Part shown: positions 23,222 through 30,501 of the stretch, piece after piece | How the letters are laid out: each line of letters starts with the position of its first letter | Numbering within the stretch: position 1 is the first letter of the stretch | Virus record (IMG/VR): IMGVR_UViG_3300047481_001559 | Span: 1-37,954 of that record | DNA: 37,954 nt | Source: a virus | Reading direction: 5' to 3' (one strand) | Notes under the pieces: generated by a model | The model's input: only the letters and a program-made list of their open reading frames with translations | Databases searched by the model: none | Told to the model about the DNA's origin: nothing | Program-made: the position numbers and the translations under genes

Positions 23222-23989
23222 TTATTGATATTGATATTGAGAGGTTAGAGCAGCACCTGCTTGGGATGCTGCATTGATTCCCATTTGTTGAGCAGCTTGT
23301 TGACTGCGCTCCAGCATATTTGCAGCAGTAAGAATGTTTTGACGAACACCTGCAGCAGCTAATTGACGCTGCATTTCAGTCTTAGAGCGAGCTTCAGACG
23401 CCTCAAAAAGATAAGGCATCAATTTTTTCATATTGGCAAGTTGAATATCTCCCTCTAACAGACCGGCGGTGCGTGCAGCAGCAAATCGTCCAGAGGGATC
23501 AGCAACATCGAGAGTGCCAGCAGGAGATGCACCAACAGGAAGCCCACTAGGAACAGCCACACCCGCGTTGAATTGGCCGGAAGGCTGCATTGAGGGAACA
23601 GCCAATCCAGTTGCGCCACCTGCAACTTTTTGAGCGGGAGGTGCTGCCGCAGCTGCAATACTCCCTGCCAATTGAGGAGCAAATAGGGTACCAACACCAG
23701 CAGCAGTAGCACCTAAACCGGCTGCCGTTAAAGGAGCAACGGGACCAGGAATCTTAGCAAATTGAGCTCCTTTAGCAAGAAGCTGACTACCCCTTCCAAG
23801 GGCAGCGGCACCCATAGGTGTAGCTCCAAGGGCGGTACCTGCCATGCGAAGTCCACCAGGTAATGCAGCTCCTAAACCAGCAGCTAAAGCAGCAGCACCT
23901 AAATCGCCACCACTACGACGATATCCTTCATATCCACCAAGAACAGCACCCCCAATTGGTACAAGTGCGGAAAGGGCTGGTAAAACCAT
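23222..23989 (-). CDS. Ala/Gly-rich putative internal or membrane-active virion protein
   Basis: 255 aa. The first 120 residues are strongly hydrophobic, Ala/Gly-rich helices ('AALAAGLGAALPGGLRMAGT', 'PLTAAGLGATAAGVGTLFAP'), followed by a Pro-rich linker and a Gln/Ala helical C-terminus ('MLERSQQAAQQMGINAASQ'). Podovirus ejection proteins that form a channel across the envelope have this composition. No family recognised; function inferred. Confidence 0.65.
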   Translation of the reverse strand: MVLPALSALVPIGGAVLGGYEGYRRSGGDLGAAALAAGLGAALPGGLRMAGTALGATPMGAAALGRGSQLLAKGAQFAKIPGPVAPLTAAGLGATAAGVGTLFAPQLAGSIAAAAAPPAQKVAGGATGLAVPSMQPSGQFNAGVAVPSGLPVGASPAGTLDVADPSGRFAAARTAGLLEGDIQLANMKKLMPYLFEASEARSKTEMQRQLAAAGVRQNILTAANMLERSQQAAQQMGINAASQAGAALTSQYQYQ

Positions 23990-24037
23990 AATTTTTAATT
24001 CTCTTGATTTTTATTTTAAAGGAAGTAATTTTATTAA

Positions 24038-24538
24038 TTAAAATTGATCTGCAATCCCGCCAATTGCTGCGCCAATCGGCATTCCAAGTGGACCAAAAAT
24101 TCCAAATGCCGTCCCCAGTCCACCTGCCAGGCCTCCAATGTCCCCAAATATGCCCTTTTTTCGTGGCGCATGTATGACAACCGGAGACAGTTTTCCGGAT
24201 TCATACACTCCAAAACCAGGAAGAACTTCGCCACTGTGCGCAGCTACACCACCTCCTCCGCCTTGACTCGAACCGCCAAATTGACTTTCGTAATCGCGAT
24301 TGTTTCGATTTTGGAACGCCTTATCAAATAATTTACTTTTTGTAAGGTTTAAATAGCTTTCAGCTGGATTGTTGTATCGCCCAAATGATTTATCCCATAA
24401 ACCACTTTTGTCCACATTAAAACCGCCTTTCCAGTCTATTCTTCTTTCAGAGCCATTCCAATCAGAACTAGAGCCCCAGGTCGGTGTTTTATCTCCTAAG
24501 GGATTTTTATATCCTGGTAAATTATCGTAAAAGCTCAT
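24038..24538 (-). CDS. Hypothetical virion protein with Gly-rich hydrophobic end
   Basis: 166 aa. N-terminal half is Asn/Lys/Trp/Asp-rich ('MSFYDNLPGYKNPLGDKT', 'DKSGLWDKSFGRYNNP'), then Gly-run 'SSQGGGGGVAAHSG', and a hydrophobic C-terminus 'DIGGLAGGLGTAFGIFGPLG' 'MPIGAAIGGI' that could insert in membrane. Not recognised. Part of a five-gene run of likely internal or structural proteins. Confidence 0.65.
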   Translation of the reverse strand: MSFYDNLPGYKNPLGDKTPTWGSSSDWNGSERRIDWKGGFNVDKSGLWDKSFGRYNNPAESYLNLTKSKLFDKAFQNRNNRDYESQFGGSSQGGGGGVAAHSGEVLPGFGVYESGKLSPVVIHAPRKKGIFGDIGGLAGGLGTAFGIFGPLGMPIGAAIGGIADQF

Positions 24539-24543
24539 ATTAA

Positions 24544-25056
24544 TTACCCGTAAATTTTTTGAGCTAATCCAATAATATCACTCATGTTACCACTAGCATG
24601 AAGTGTTCCGGCTCCTGCAGAAGCTTGATGACGAGCTTGAATCAACTCAAGTTGATGTTGATATCGTTGTTGATCAAGCAACGATTCTCCCATTTGCTCA
24701 TTTGTCAAAGGTGATATACCAGGGATATATTGTTGTGTTGCAAAAGCAGGAGGGCGCATCATACCAGCGTTAGATTGTACTGGTAACGAATGTTTACTTT
24801 GCTGTAAATAATTAACGAGCGCACCAACCCCAGCAGCTGCGCCCCCAATCGTCAGTGGTCCTGATACAGACCCAATTAATTTTGCCGTTGTCTCTGGGTA
24901 TTTAGCGGCTACTCCTAGAAGGCCACTTGGGTTCTCTAAATTGCTTAAATTTTTAGCAACTGCTCCGGTAACTGCTCCAGTCATTGCCGAACTAGCAGTT
25001 TTTAAGAAATCAGCTAAAGCTTTTCCGGCGAACCTACCCGCAACAGAAGTAGTCAT
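24544..25056 (-). CDS. Hypothetical virion protein (170 aa)
   Basis: 170 aa. N-terminal 95 residues contain hydrophobic Ala/Gly helices ('SSAMTGAVTGAVAKNLS', 'SGPLTIGGAAAGVGALVNYL'), C-terminal part is Gln/His-rich helix ('MGESLLDQQRYQHQLELIQA'). The composition matches its neighbours, so these genes may have duplicated or share a role in membrane passage. Start overlaps the upstream stop by 4 nt (ATGA). Confidence 0.65.
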   Translation of the reverse strand: MTTSVAGRFAGKALADFLKTASSAMTGAVTGAVAKNLSNLENPSGLLGVAAKYPETTAKLIGSVSGPLTIGGAAAGVGALVNYLQQSKHSLPVQSNAGMMRPPAFATQQYIPGISPLTNEQMGESLLDQQRYQHQLELIQARHQASAGAGTLHASGNMSDIIGLAQKIYG

Positions 25057-25511
25057 CCTACTTGCACTCCTTGATTTGGGAATTTACCGACAGTTGATTG
25101 ACTTTTTTCATTTGAACCGGCTGGAGCAGGCTCTGAGACCAAGTAATCTAAATTTTTAGGATCAACAGCATCCTCTTCTGCAATTATCCCACGAATAACA
25201 CTTTGCGAATATTTCGCTAGAAAGTCATCGGCGAATTTATTATCTTCTGGATTTTTAAAATTAGCCCAAACACTTCTAGACGCTTGGTTAATTTTTTTTT
25301 GTGAACGGTCAGCTGCGTCAATCGGGAATGTACCCTCACTGTAAAAACTGTTAAACCTAGGGCTATCTTTTAATGCTGCAACAAAGCCACTCCTGAATGA
25401 GGCTGGGTCACTCGTTGATTCTCGGTTTGGCCCCAGGGTTTTTTCATATGGGCTCTTACCTGCCCGCCATTCACGATCTTGTGGGTTAGTGTAATCTCTG
25501 CTAAATGCCAT
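25053..25511 (-). CDS. Hypothetical virion-block protein (152 aa)
   Basis: 152 aa, hydrophilic: 'MAFSRDYTNPQDREWRAGKS', 'PYEKTLGPNRESTSDPASF', 'KFADDFLAKYSQSVIRGII'. No membrane segment or known domain. The 'PYEKTLG' piece resembles 'PYERTLPTN' in the 94-aa protein at 8235. Ends with 'VGKFPNQGVQVG'. Confidence 0.65.
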   Translation of the reverse strand: MAFSRDYTNPQDREWRAGKSPYEKTLGPNRESTSDPASFRSGFVAALKDSPRFNSFYSEGTFPIDAADRSQKKINQASRSVWANFKNPEDNKFADDFLAKYSQSVIRGIIAEEDAVDPKNLDYLVSEPAPAGSNEKSQSTVGKFPNQGVQVG

Positions 25512-25519
25512 TCAATTAC

Positions 25520-25723
25520 TCACTTACCTTTCTTTTTGCGTAATTTAGTTAACGTTTTAGCTAAATTTGCCTGTTTGACGGTGCGTTTATCGTACTCAGC
25601 TGGATTAGCAGTAACCTTGGCTGCGTATTCCTTTGTACTCATCCCAGCTTCTTTAGCTTTTTTAGAAAAAGCACCGGGATGCTCACTGGTCGCTTCCTGA
25701 ATCCACTTGCCGTCTTTAGCCAT
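25520..25723 (-). CDS. Small basic cyanophage-type protein (KWIQ/PGAF motif)
   Basis: 67 aa: 'KDGKWIQEATSEHPGAFSKK' then 'AKEAGMSTKEYAAKV', ending 'TLTKLRKKKGK'. The opening 'KWIQxA...PGAxxKxA' is shared by many small phage proteins of unknown function that I know from cyanophages and other marine phages. Basic and helical; probably nucleic-acid contacting. Confidence 0.7.
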   Translation of the reverse strand: MAKDGKWIQEATSEHPGAFSKKAKEAGMSTKEYAAKVTANPAEYDKRTVKQANLAKTLTKLRKKKGK

Positions 25724-25747
25724 GATTAACTAATAAGTACTATTTTA

Positions 25748-26143
25748 TCAAGCAACAGCGTTATTGACTTTTATTGCAATTTCAGAAGCTTTAATCAGCT
25801 CAGGAGCAGGGCTAGACATGGCTTCTAATTTCCGAACTTTATCAGCTGCTTTCTGAGGTAGCCATGCTTGCGCCATGTAGAAGGCAAGCTTTTTAATTTC
25901 TTCCGAGCTTAATGCTCCATCAGCAACGGACGAGATGGCTAACTCAAAAGCCATGTCAACCTGTGAGCCTTTCCAGTTGTGTAAATTTTGATCTAGGACC
26001 GGGTCGATAATGTCGTAAGCTCTTTTTACAATTCCGCCGTACTTTAAGAATGCTTGAGCTTGCCCGCTATTGCGGAGGAGCATTGCAAGAGCAGCGGCTG
26101 CAGCACCAACGACAGCGGCGATAATTGGTTCCAAGAAAGTCAT
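25748..26143 (-). CDS. Holin candidate (superfamily 6-like)
   Basis: 131 aa. One N-terminal membrane helix at residues 5-22 ('EPIIAAVVGAAAAALAMLL'), then an amphipathic soluble part ('YGGIVKRAYDIIDPVLDQNL', 'MAFELAISSVADGALSSEEI'). This order, one membrane helix plus 'KYA..V.AAE'-like helix and a short helical tail, resembles holins of the LLH/superfamily 6 type. Alternative: a minor virion protein. No endolysin gene is adjacent; the cell-wall enzymes are 15 kb away. Confidence 0.5.
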   Translation of the reverse strand: MTFLEPIIAAVVGAAAAALAMLLRNSGQAQAFLKYGGIVKRAYDIIDPVLDQNLHNWKGSQVDMAFELAISSVADGALSSEEIKKLAFYMAQAWLPQKAADKVRKLEAMSSPAPELIKASEIAIKVNNAVA

Positions 26144-26179
26144 GACTAATCCCCGATAAGAAAAGTCTACAACGATTAA

Positions 26180-27775
26180 TTACACAACACCTGCTCTTTT
26201 ACGAGCAGCCCTTTCTTCAAGTGCTTGCATAATTTGTTTTGTTTCAAAGTGGCGCTCTGCTTGCTCCATTGCTTTTGCACGGCTGCTTCCCGATTTACCC
26301 ATTCCTGCAGATGTGATGTCTGCATCACTCATTAAACCGGCGTAAACAGGTTGACGCTTTTCACGAATAGTTCCACCACGCTCAACAGATTTTTGTAATC
26401 CCATTTGATGCGCAAGGGCTTTATCCGCAACAATGCCGCCAATGTTACCCATTCCTGCAGGAAAACCTTCTTCTGCGTAATCAAACAAAGTTAACCGATA
26501 AGGATCGGAAGTAGCGTAGGCATATTCAGTTGGGTCACCTTTACGTTTGCCCATTTGAACGCCGATTTCACCGCCAGGGTAGAAGGCCAGTCCACGGACA
26601 GCTTTACTCCGTTCAGCAGGAATATCGTAAGTAGCTACAGGACCAACTTGCTGGCTCATGGCGCTTAAGAATTCATTTGGGCTGATTCTAGCTGCAGGAG
26701 CGGAAACTGCAGAAGCAACGCGAACAGGCTGCGGTTGACTGGTTGTGATAATCGGAGAAGCTGTTGCTTGTGCGGGTGCTTCAGCAATAGTTTCACCACC
26801 ACCATATTTTTTAGCTAAAAGCTGATTCCGTAAATCGATTCGTTGCTCTGGAGTGTGACGCGCATGGGACCGCGCCAGGAGTTGATCCAGTTCTCTAATT
26901 TCAGACGAGGAGGCGCCTCCAACTGGAGCGTCGATTCTTTGCTGAGGGGATGGGCTTGTGACAGTTACAGGAGTGGCTACTGTTGCCATTTCTGCAATTG
27001 GGCTTTCTTCTGTAACAACAGCAACCCGAGTCTGAGGGGTCATCCTTACAGGGCCAGAGATGACGGCAGGTTGCGGAGACGGATCGACATAAGGAGTGGT
27101 ATCCCCGATCAACTCTTCCGTACCTGCAGATTTCACAGCCGCAGCATAAGAAGGCGATTGACGGAATTTTGCGACTTGGCTTGCAGATACGCGCCCAATC
27201 AATTCTTCAGCTTGATCACGAACTGAAGGAGATGGTTGAGCTGCACTTGCAAGCTGTTGTTCTTCTGTACCAGGAGTGAAATGCTGCTGAGAACCTATTA
27301 CTTCACTTTGTGTCGCAGGTTTTTGTTCAATTGAACCAAGAGTTGGCTTTTGAGCCGTAGTGCCCCTTAATGCTTGAACTGTAGAAGTTTGATGGGGTAC
27401 AACATCTTGATTGTAATAATCAGATGTTGTAGGTGGAGTTACGTCTGCAGACGCCCTAGCTGCTTGGGAGTTAACATTTGGGATTTCTTCAACAACGGTT
27501 GGAACAATATCGGGCTCATTATCAAGATTAAGTTTTTCATATCCTTTTGTTGCCAGGTAACTCGCCCCTGCCAGTAAGCCCGCACCAAGCGCAACCTTAC
27601 CTGCAACATCAACGGCTCGTCTAATTGGTCCCATAGTGGGACCACCTTGACGACCAATATTGCGCGTATAGCTATAAACTTCTGGCGCCAGTGCCATCCG
27701 CTCTGCAGGGGACTGAGGATACGGGTTTCCGGTCATGCGGGACCAGAGTGCAAAATCCTGCGGAGAGACAGGCAT
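26180..27775 (-). CDS. Large putative internal virion protein
   Basis: 531 aa. N-terminal 45 residues 'MPVSPQDFALWSRMTGNPYP' are conserved-looking, residues about 58-80 form a hydrophobic helix ('AGKVALGAGLLAGASYLATK'), the middle 270 residues are Pro/Thr/Gln/Ala-rich and probably disordered, and the C-terminal 150 residues form a folded domain ('GLAFYPGGEIGVQMGKRKGD', 'YAYATSDPYRLTLFDYAEEG') followed by a helical basic end. First gene of the virion block. No family recognised; a KTSC-like 'GLAFYPGGEIGVQM' fold is possible. Confidence 0.7.
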   Translation of the reverse strand: MPVSPQDFALWSRMTGNPYPQSPAERMALAPEVYSYTRNIGRQGGPTMGPIRRAVDVAGKVALGAGLLAGASYLATKGYEKLNLDNEPDIVPTVVEEIPNVNSQAARASADVTPPTTSDYYNQDVVPHQTSTVQALRGTTAQKPTLGSIEQKPATQSEVIGSQQHFTPGTEEQQLASAAQPSPSVRDQAEELIGRVSASQVAKFRQSPSYAAAVKSAGTEELIGDTTPYVDPSPQPAVISGPVRMTPQTRVAVVTEESPIAEMATVATPVTVTSPSPQQRIDAPVGGASSSEIRELDQLLARSHARHTPEQRIDLRNQLLAKKYGGGETIAEAPAQATASPIITTSQPQPVRVASAVSAPAARISPNEFLSAMSQQVGPVATYDIPAERSKAVRGLAFYPGGEIGVQMGKRKGDPTEYAYATSDPYRLTLFDYAEEGFPAGMGNIGGIVADKALAHQMGLQKSVERGGTIREKRQPVYAGLMSDADITSAGMGKSGSSRAKAMEQAERHFETKQIMQALEERAARKRAGVV

Positions 27776-28039
27776 CTTATTTGTACTTTTGACGTTATAA
27801 ATGATTTTAGGGCGTATAAATACGAGGATTTGTTACACCCTACCGGCCCATTAAAAAGGTCGATTTTGGGAAAATTTTGCGGCAGGCATCAGGCCCGCCG
27901 TTTACAAAAGTTTACGCTGTAGGAAAAAAAGAAAGGTTGTGTGAAGGATTGTGACGGGGGTGGGGGTGGTGGTCGGTGGGGTGGTAGAGTGAGGGGACCG
28001 AGCCGAGAGGTTCGGGATCAAACCACCTAGAGAGGTTTT
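27776..28039. promoter_or_regulatory. Divergent control region between virion and early blocks
   Basis: 264 nt without a gene between divergent genes. On the plus strand it has an imperfect hairpin near 27878-27900 (CGGCAGGC-ATCA-GGCCCGCCG, not exact), then a G-rich tract 27956-27996, a -10-like TAGAGT at 27985-27990, and the leader 'AACCACCTAGAGAGG' before the ATG at 28040. On the minus strand the 90 nt before 27775 are AT-rich (TTTATAC, TTATAAC) and should hold the virion-block promoter, but no clear -35/-10 pair was found. Confidence 0.5.
27956..27996 (+). promoter_or_regulatory. G-rich tract with G-quadruplex potential
   Basis: Runs of GGGGG, GGGGG, GGGG and GGGG separated by 2, 11 and 10 nt, directly overlapping the -10-like TAGAGT of the first early gene. 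Could fold as a long-loop quadruplex in the plus strand; could equally be an unusual promoter spacer. Confidence 0.4.
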
Positions 28040-28231
28040 ATGAATTACGCGATTGCTTTTTACTCTCACGACGAGGCTGGCTTTGTTGGTCTCGAGACGT
28101 TTGAGACTTACGAGGCTGCTGATCTTGTGTTCGAAGATTGGTGTGAGCAACGTCCACATGCGCCAATGATGGACATTCTTCCGATCAGCGAGTGCGTCAA
28201 GATCAAACGGCCACAGTGGGTTGTAAACTGA
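28040..28231 (+). CDS. Small early protein (63 aa)
   Basis: 63 aa: 'MNYAIAFYSHDEAGFVGLET' then 'FETYEAADLVFEDWCEQRPH', ending 'SECVKIKRPQWVVN'. Beta-alpha pattern, acidic. No family recognised. First gene of the plus-strand block; the leader 'ACCACCTAGAGAGG' sits upstream. A stem-loop lacking a T-tract follows the stop. Confidence 0.7.
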   Translation: MNYAIAFYSHDEAGFVGLETFETYEAADLVFEDWCEQRPHAPMMDILPISECVKIKRPQWVVN

Positions 28232-28237
28232 TCACAC

Positions 28238-28253
28238 GGGGGCTCCGGCCCCC
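28238..28253 (+). other. Intercistronic GC hairpin
   Basis: GGGGGC-TCC-GGCCCCC after the stop at 28231 and before the 28282 gene. It has the form of a terminator stem but no T-tract, and is followed by 'CCAACCACCTAG', a leader string repeated before other genes. Likely an RNA-stability or attenuation element. Confidence 0.6.
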
Positions 28254-28281
28254 ATCCAACCACCTAGCAAGGACTGACACC

Positions 28282-28434
28282 ATGACACCAGATGAAATCC
28301 GCGCACAGTTTGCTGAACTATGGGAGGACTGGGGGCCTCTGCGCAAAGAGTACATTCTCCGGGCGCTGTCAAGCTATGTTCCGACCAGTGTTTTGGAAGA
28401 GTTTATGGATGACCTGAAACACGAGCGCATCTGA
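28282..28434 (+). CDS. Small early protein (50 aa)
   Basis: 50 aa: 'MTPDEIRAQFAELWEDWGPL' then 'RKEYILRALSSYVPTSVLEE'. Helical and acidic. The ATG at 28282 follows 'TAGCAAGGACTGACACC', the same leader form as other genes here; upstream starts lack it. A terminator follows. Unknown function. Confidence 0.65.
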   Translation: MTPDEIRAQFAELWEDWGPLRKEYILRALSSYVPTSVLEEFMDDLKHERI

Positions 28435-28439
28435 CAAGC

Positions 28440-28462
28440 TGGGGCCTCCGGGCCCCTTTTTA
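28440..28462 (+). terminator. Rho-independent terminator
   Basis: GGGGCC-TCCG-GGCCCC followed by five T (28441-28461), 7 nt after the stop of the 50-aa gene. Closes the first early unit. Confidence 0.9.
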
Positions 28463-28470
28463 AGTTTTGT

Positions 28471-28538
28471 GTTGATAGTGATTAACAGTATGAATAAGTG
28501 TGAAGTGGCCGTGGTGGGGCTGGCCGGTGCGCTACAGT
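28471..28538 (+). promoter_or_regulatory. Control cassette 1: GTTGATAGTGATTAAC box plus -10 TACAGT
   Basis: Box at 28471-28486, an imperfect palindrome (GTTGAT-AGTG-ATTAAC). A -10-like TACAGT lies at 28533-28538 with no -35 at the usual distance. Then 'GAGGGGGTAGTTCGCCCTAGATGCG' leads (25 nt) to the ATG at 28564. The same parts with identical spacing recur at 28872-28939. A promoter that depends on an activator bound at the box is the simplest reading. Confidence 0.6.
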
Positions 28539-28563
28539 GAGGGGGTAGTTCGCCCTAGATGCG

Positions 28564-28833
28564 ATGACAACTCAAAGCGCCAGCCTCCGGTTGGCTGATC
28601 AGCTCAGCGCCAGCCCATACGCTTGGCCTGGTGGTTACCCTCTGTTCGGCGTGTTCCATGACGGCGGCGCCTGCTGCCATCGTTGCGCAAAGTCTGAACG
28701 CTCCAATATTGGGACCACTACGGGAACTGATGGCTGGCGGCTGGTGGCGATCGACGCAAATTGGGAGGACCCAGACCTGTACTGTGACCATTGCGGCGAC
28801 CGGATCAAGTCAGCTTACGCTGAGCCAGAATAA
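28564..28833 (+). CDS. Zinc-ribbon-like protein
   Basis: 89 aa. Two CxxC knuckles, 'ACCHRCAKSE' near residue 37 and 'YCDHCGDRI' near residue 75, separated by 'GWRLVAIDANWEDPDL'. This arrangement is a small zinc-ribbon family seen in phages, plasmids and bacteria ('GYPLF...DGACC..C...E'). Function unknown. It has its own promoter cassette and terminator. Confidence 0.75.
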   Translation: MTTQSASLRLADQLSASPYAWPGGYPLFGVFHDGGACCHRCAKSERSNIGTTTGTDGWRLVAIDANWEDPDLYCDHCGDRIKSAYAEPE

Positions 28834-28839
28834 TGAAAC

Positions 28840-28862
28840 CGGGGGCTTCGGCCCCTTTTTTT
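28840..28862 (+). terminator. Rho-independent terminator
   Basis: GGGGGC-TTC-GGCCCC followed by seven T, 7 nt after the stop of the zinc-ribbon gene. Confidence 0.9.
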
Positions 28863-28871
28863 AACTTTTGT

Positions 28872-28939
28872 GTTGATAGTGATTAACGTGATGAAGAAAT
28901 ATTTCATGGTAGTGGCGGCGGTTGCCGATGCGCTACAGT
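28872..28939 (+). promoter_or_regulatory. Control cassette 2: GTTGATAGTGATTAAC box plus -10 TACAGT
   Basis: Box at 28872-28887 is identical to that at 28471. TACAGT at 28934-28939 is again exactly 62 nt from box start and 25 nt before the ATG (28965), with the related leader 'GAGGAGGTCGTTCGCCATAGAAGCG'. The 46 nt between box and -10 are only partly conserved, so the spacing itself is under selection or the units duplicated long ago. Confidence 0.6.
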
Positions 28940-28964
28940 GAGGAGGTCGTTCGCCATAGAAGCG

Positions 28965-29273
28965 ATGAATGGTCTCAAGACCTATTGGGGCAAGTGGTTT
29001 CAGGGGCGCTCTGCCATTAGCAGGCTTCCTGAGGACTGCATTGCAGACTGCTCGGCTCAGGGTTCTGTCGATGAGGCAGTGGCTTACTGGGTCGACCGTT
29101 TGCAGATCGAAGCCCCAGCGTGGTTGTTGCGGGAACACCTGCGAGACTACGGCGCGTGGGATCGGCGTGAACTCTGCGATCATCAGGCCAATTTAGGGCG
29201 TCTGCTCTGGATCTGGGCCTGCGACTGCAGGGAGAACGACGATCCAGATTATCTGCCATACCTAGGCTGTTGA
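28965..29273 (+). CDS. Small early protein (102 aa), Trp/Asp-rich
   Basis: 102 aa from the ATG at 28965, chosen because it sits at the same distance from the -10 as in cassette 1. 'APAWLLREHLRDYGAWDRRE' then 'LCDHQANLGRLLWIWACD' is a motif I recall from small proteins of phages and cyanobacteria, function unknown. N-terminal part 'KTYWGKWFQGRSAISRLPED'. Two Cys near each end; no metal site evident. Confidence 0.7.
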   Translation: MNGLKTYWGKWFQGRSAISRLPEDCIADCSAQGSVDEAVAYWVDRLQIEAPAWLLREHLRDYGAWDRRELCDHQANLGRLLWIWACDCRENDDPDYLPYLGC

Positions 29274-29277
29274 TTTT

Positions 29278-29301
29278 GGGGGCTCCGGCCCCTATTTTTT
29301 T
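29278..29301 (+). terminator. Rho-independent terminator
   Basis: GGGGGC-TCC-GGCCCC then TATTTTTTT, 4 nt after the stop of the 102-aa gene; directly abuts the next GTTGATAG box. Confidence 0.9.
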
Positions 29302-29422
29302 GTTGATAGTTGATAGTGATTAATGAAGTTTTGTGTTGATAGTGAGCAACAGAGGGTAACAATGTCAACGATTGTTAAGTTTGGCGCCAGTGGGCTGGCA
29401 GGGTCGGCCGATGGCCTATGAT
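29302..29422 (+). promoter_or_regulatory. Control cassette 3: three GTTGATAG boxes and -10 TATGAT
   Basis: Box starts at 29302 (partial), 29309 (GTTGATAGTGATTAAT) and 29335 (GTTGATAGTGAGCAAC, followed by 'GTAACAATGT' shared with 30412). TATGAT at 29417-29422 is 82 nt from the last box, 20 nt (about two helical turns) more than in cassettes 1 and 2. A 49-nt leader precedes the ATG at 29472. Boxes appear doubled, suggesting cooperative binding. Confidence 0.55.
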
Positions 29423-29471
29423 TAGGGGGTCAGGCAATCAGCCTGGCTTGTTCACTCGCACATAGAGAGCG

Positions 29472-30155
29472 ATGAATTCAGCTCTGACTCGCTACAGCAG
29501 CAATGACAAGACTGGCCGCATCGCGGTCAGCACCACGGCTCGGCCCAGTTGCTCACCGACCTGCCCGCTTGCGGGTGACGGTGGTTGCTACGCTGAGGCT
29601 GGATACTACACTCGGCTTCATTGGGACGCCATCACGGCAGGTCTGCGCGGTGTTGCCGCTCTGGACTTTATTGCTGCCGTGGCCAAACTCAAGCCCGGTT
29701 CTAAGTTTCGCCACAATGTGGCGGGCGATCTGTGGCATGAGGCTGGCCTGATCCGTGGTGACCTGCTGCGCAAGCTGGCAGACGCTACGGCTCACCTACA
29801 GGCAGCATGGACCTATACCCACCACCTGCGCTCTGCTGCCAACGTGGCAGCGATCCGTTCGGCGATCCGTCGCGGTTTTACAGTTAACCTCTCCACCGAG
29901 GTTCGCTCTGAGGCTGCGCGGCTCTTTAAGCGCGGTTTGCCCGTTGTTTGCGTCGTTCCCGAGGGTTCGCCTGCCAAGTTTGAGCACGATGGGGTCATGT
30001 TCAGGCAGTGCCCGGCCACCTTTGACGGCTCACCAACCCAGTGTGCCAGTTGCGGAGGTGGCACACCCCTGTGTGCTCGGGCTGATCGCAAATTTGTGGT
30101 CACGTTCCCGACCCATGGGGGTCGCGCCGGAGCTGCCACGGTAGCTTGCGGCTGA
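29472..30155 (+). CDS. DUF7227-like Cys-rich phage protein
   Basis: 227 aa. 'SNDKTGRIAVSTTARPSCSP' then 'TCPLAGDGGCYAEAGYYTRL' and 'KFRHNVAGDLW' are hallmarks of a phage and plasmid family (DUF7227-like, loosely related in motif to Gp37/Gp68 proteins) of unknown function. Cys cluster CxxxCx7C near the N-terminus and a second 'QCASCGGGTPLCAR' near residue 190 suggest a metal or Fe-S site. Largest product of the early block; own control cassette. Higher GC than later early genes. Confidence 0.8.
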   Translation: MNSALTRYSSNDKTGRIAVSTTARPSCSPTCPLAGDGGCYAEAGYYTRLHWDAITAGLRGVAALDFIAAVAKLKPGSKFRHNVAGDLWHEAGLIRGDLLRKLADATAHLQAAWTYTHHLRSAANVAAIRSAIRRGFTVNLSTEVRSEAARLFKRGLPVVCVVPEGSPAKFEHDGVMFRQCPATFDGSPTQCASCGGGTPLCARADRKFVVTFPTHGGRAGAATVACG

Positions 30156-30160
30156 AAATC

Positions 30161-30176
30161 GGGGCCCACGGGCCCC
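30161..30176 (+). other. Intercistronic GC hairpin
   Basis: GGGGCCC-AC-GGGCCCC, no T-tract, followed by 'AACCCACCTAG' and the ATG at 30199. Same arrangement as 28238-28253. Confidence 0.6.
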
Positions 30177-30198
30177 ACCAACCCACCTAGAACGGATC

Positions 30199-30333
30199 AT
30201 GACCTACGATTCTCCCTATTTTGGCTGGATTGTCCCGCTTGAATGGCAAGAACCAGCCGATGGCTTGCCTGAGGACGATGAAATCGGCTACGAGCCCGAC
30301 GAATCACCCGACGACGGACTCTATTTTGGCTGA
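30199..30333 (+). CDS. Very small acidic protein (44 aa)
   Basis: ATG at 30199, TGA at 30331-30333: 'MTYDSPYFGWIVPLEWQEPA' followed by an Asp/Glu-rich tail ending 'SPDDGLYFG'. It has the standard leader (CACCTAGAACGGATC) and a terminator 13 nt after its stop, so it is probably a real gene despite its length. Strongly acidic; could mimic DNA, but that is a guess. Confidence 0.65.
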   Translation: MTYDSPYFGWIVPLEWQEPADGLPEDDEIGYEPDESPDDGLYFG

Positions 30334-30346
30334 AATTAACGATTTT

Positions 30347-30366
30347 GCCCCGCAAGGGGCATTTTT
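30347..30366 (+). terminator. Rho-independent terminator
   Basis: GCCCC-GCAA-GGGGC followed by ATTTTT, 13 nt after the 44-aa gene. Confidence 0.88.
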
Positions 30367-30407
30367 GTTGATAGTTGATAGTGATTTACATGTTGATAGT
30401 GCGCAAC
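30367..30407 (+). promoter_or_regulatory. Three GTTGATAG boxes (cassette 4)
   Basis: GTTGATA at 30367, GTTGATAGTGATTTAC at 30374 and GTTGATAGTGCGCAAC at 30392, the last followed by 'GTAACAATGTG' as in cassette 3. Candidate -10 elements lie downstream (TAAAAT 30455-30460, TATGCT 30465-30470). No gene follows for 450 nt, so the boxes may serve another purpose here, such as an untranslated RNA or replication control. Confidence 0.5.
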
Positions 30408-30501
30408 AACCTGTAACAATGTGCCAATTTACAAATCGTCACACAATTTTGACGTAAAATCACCTATGCTAAGCTCGGAACCGCCCAAAATCACCCTAAT
30501 T

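Noticed and set aside
28555-29259. Minus-strand ORFs opposite the zinc-ribbon and 102-aa genes
   Set aside because: They cross the terminators and control boxes of the plus-strand genes and show no protein-family features.
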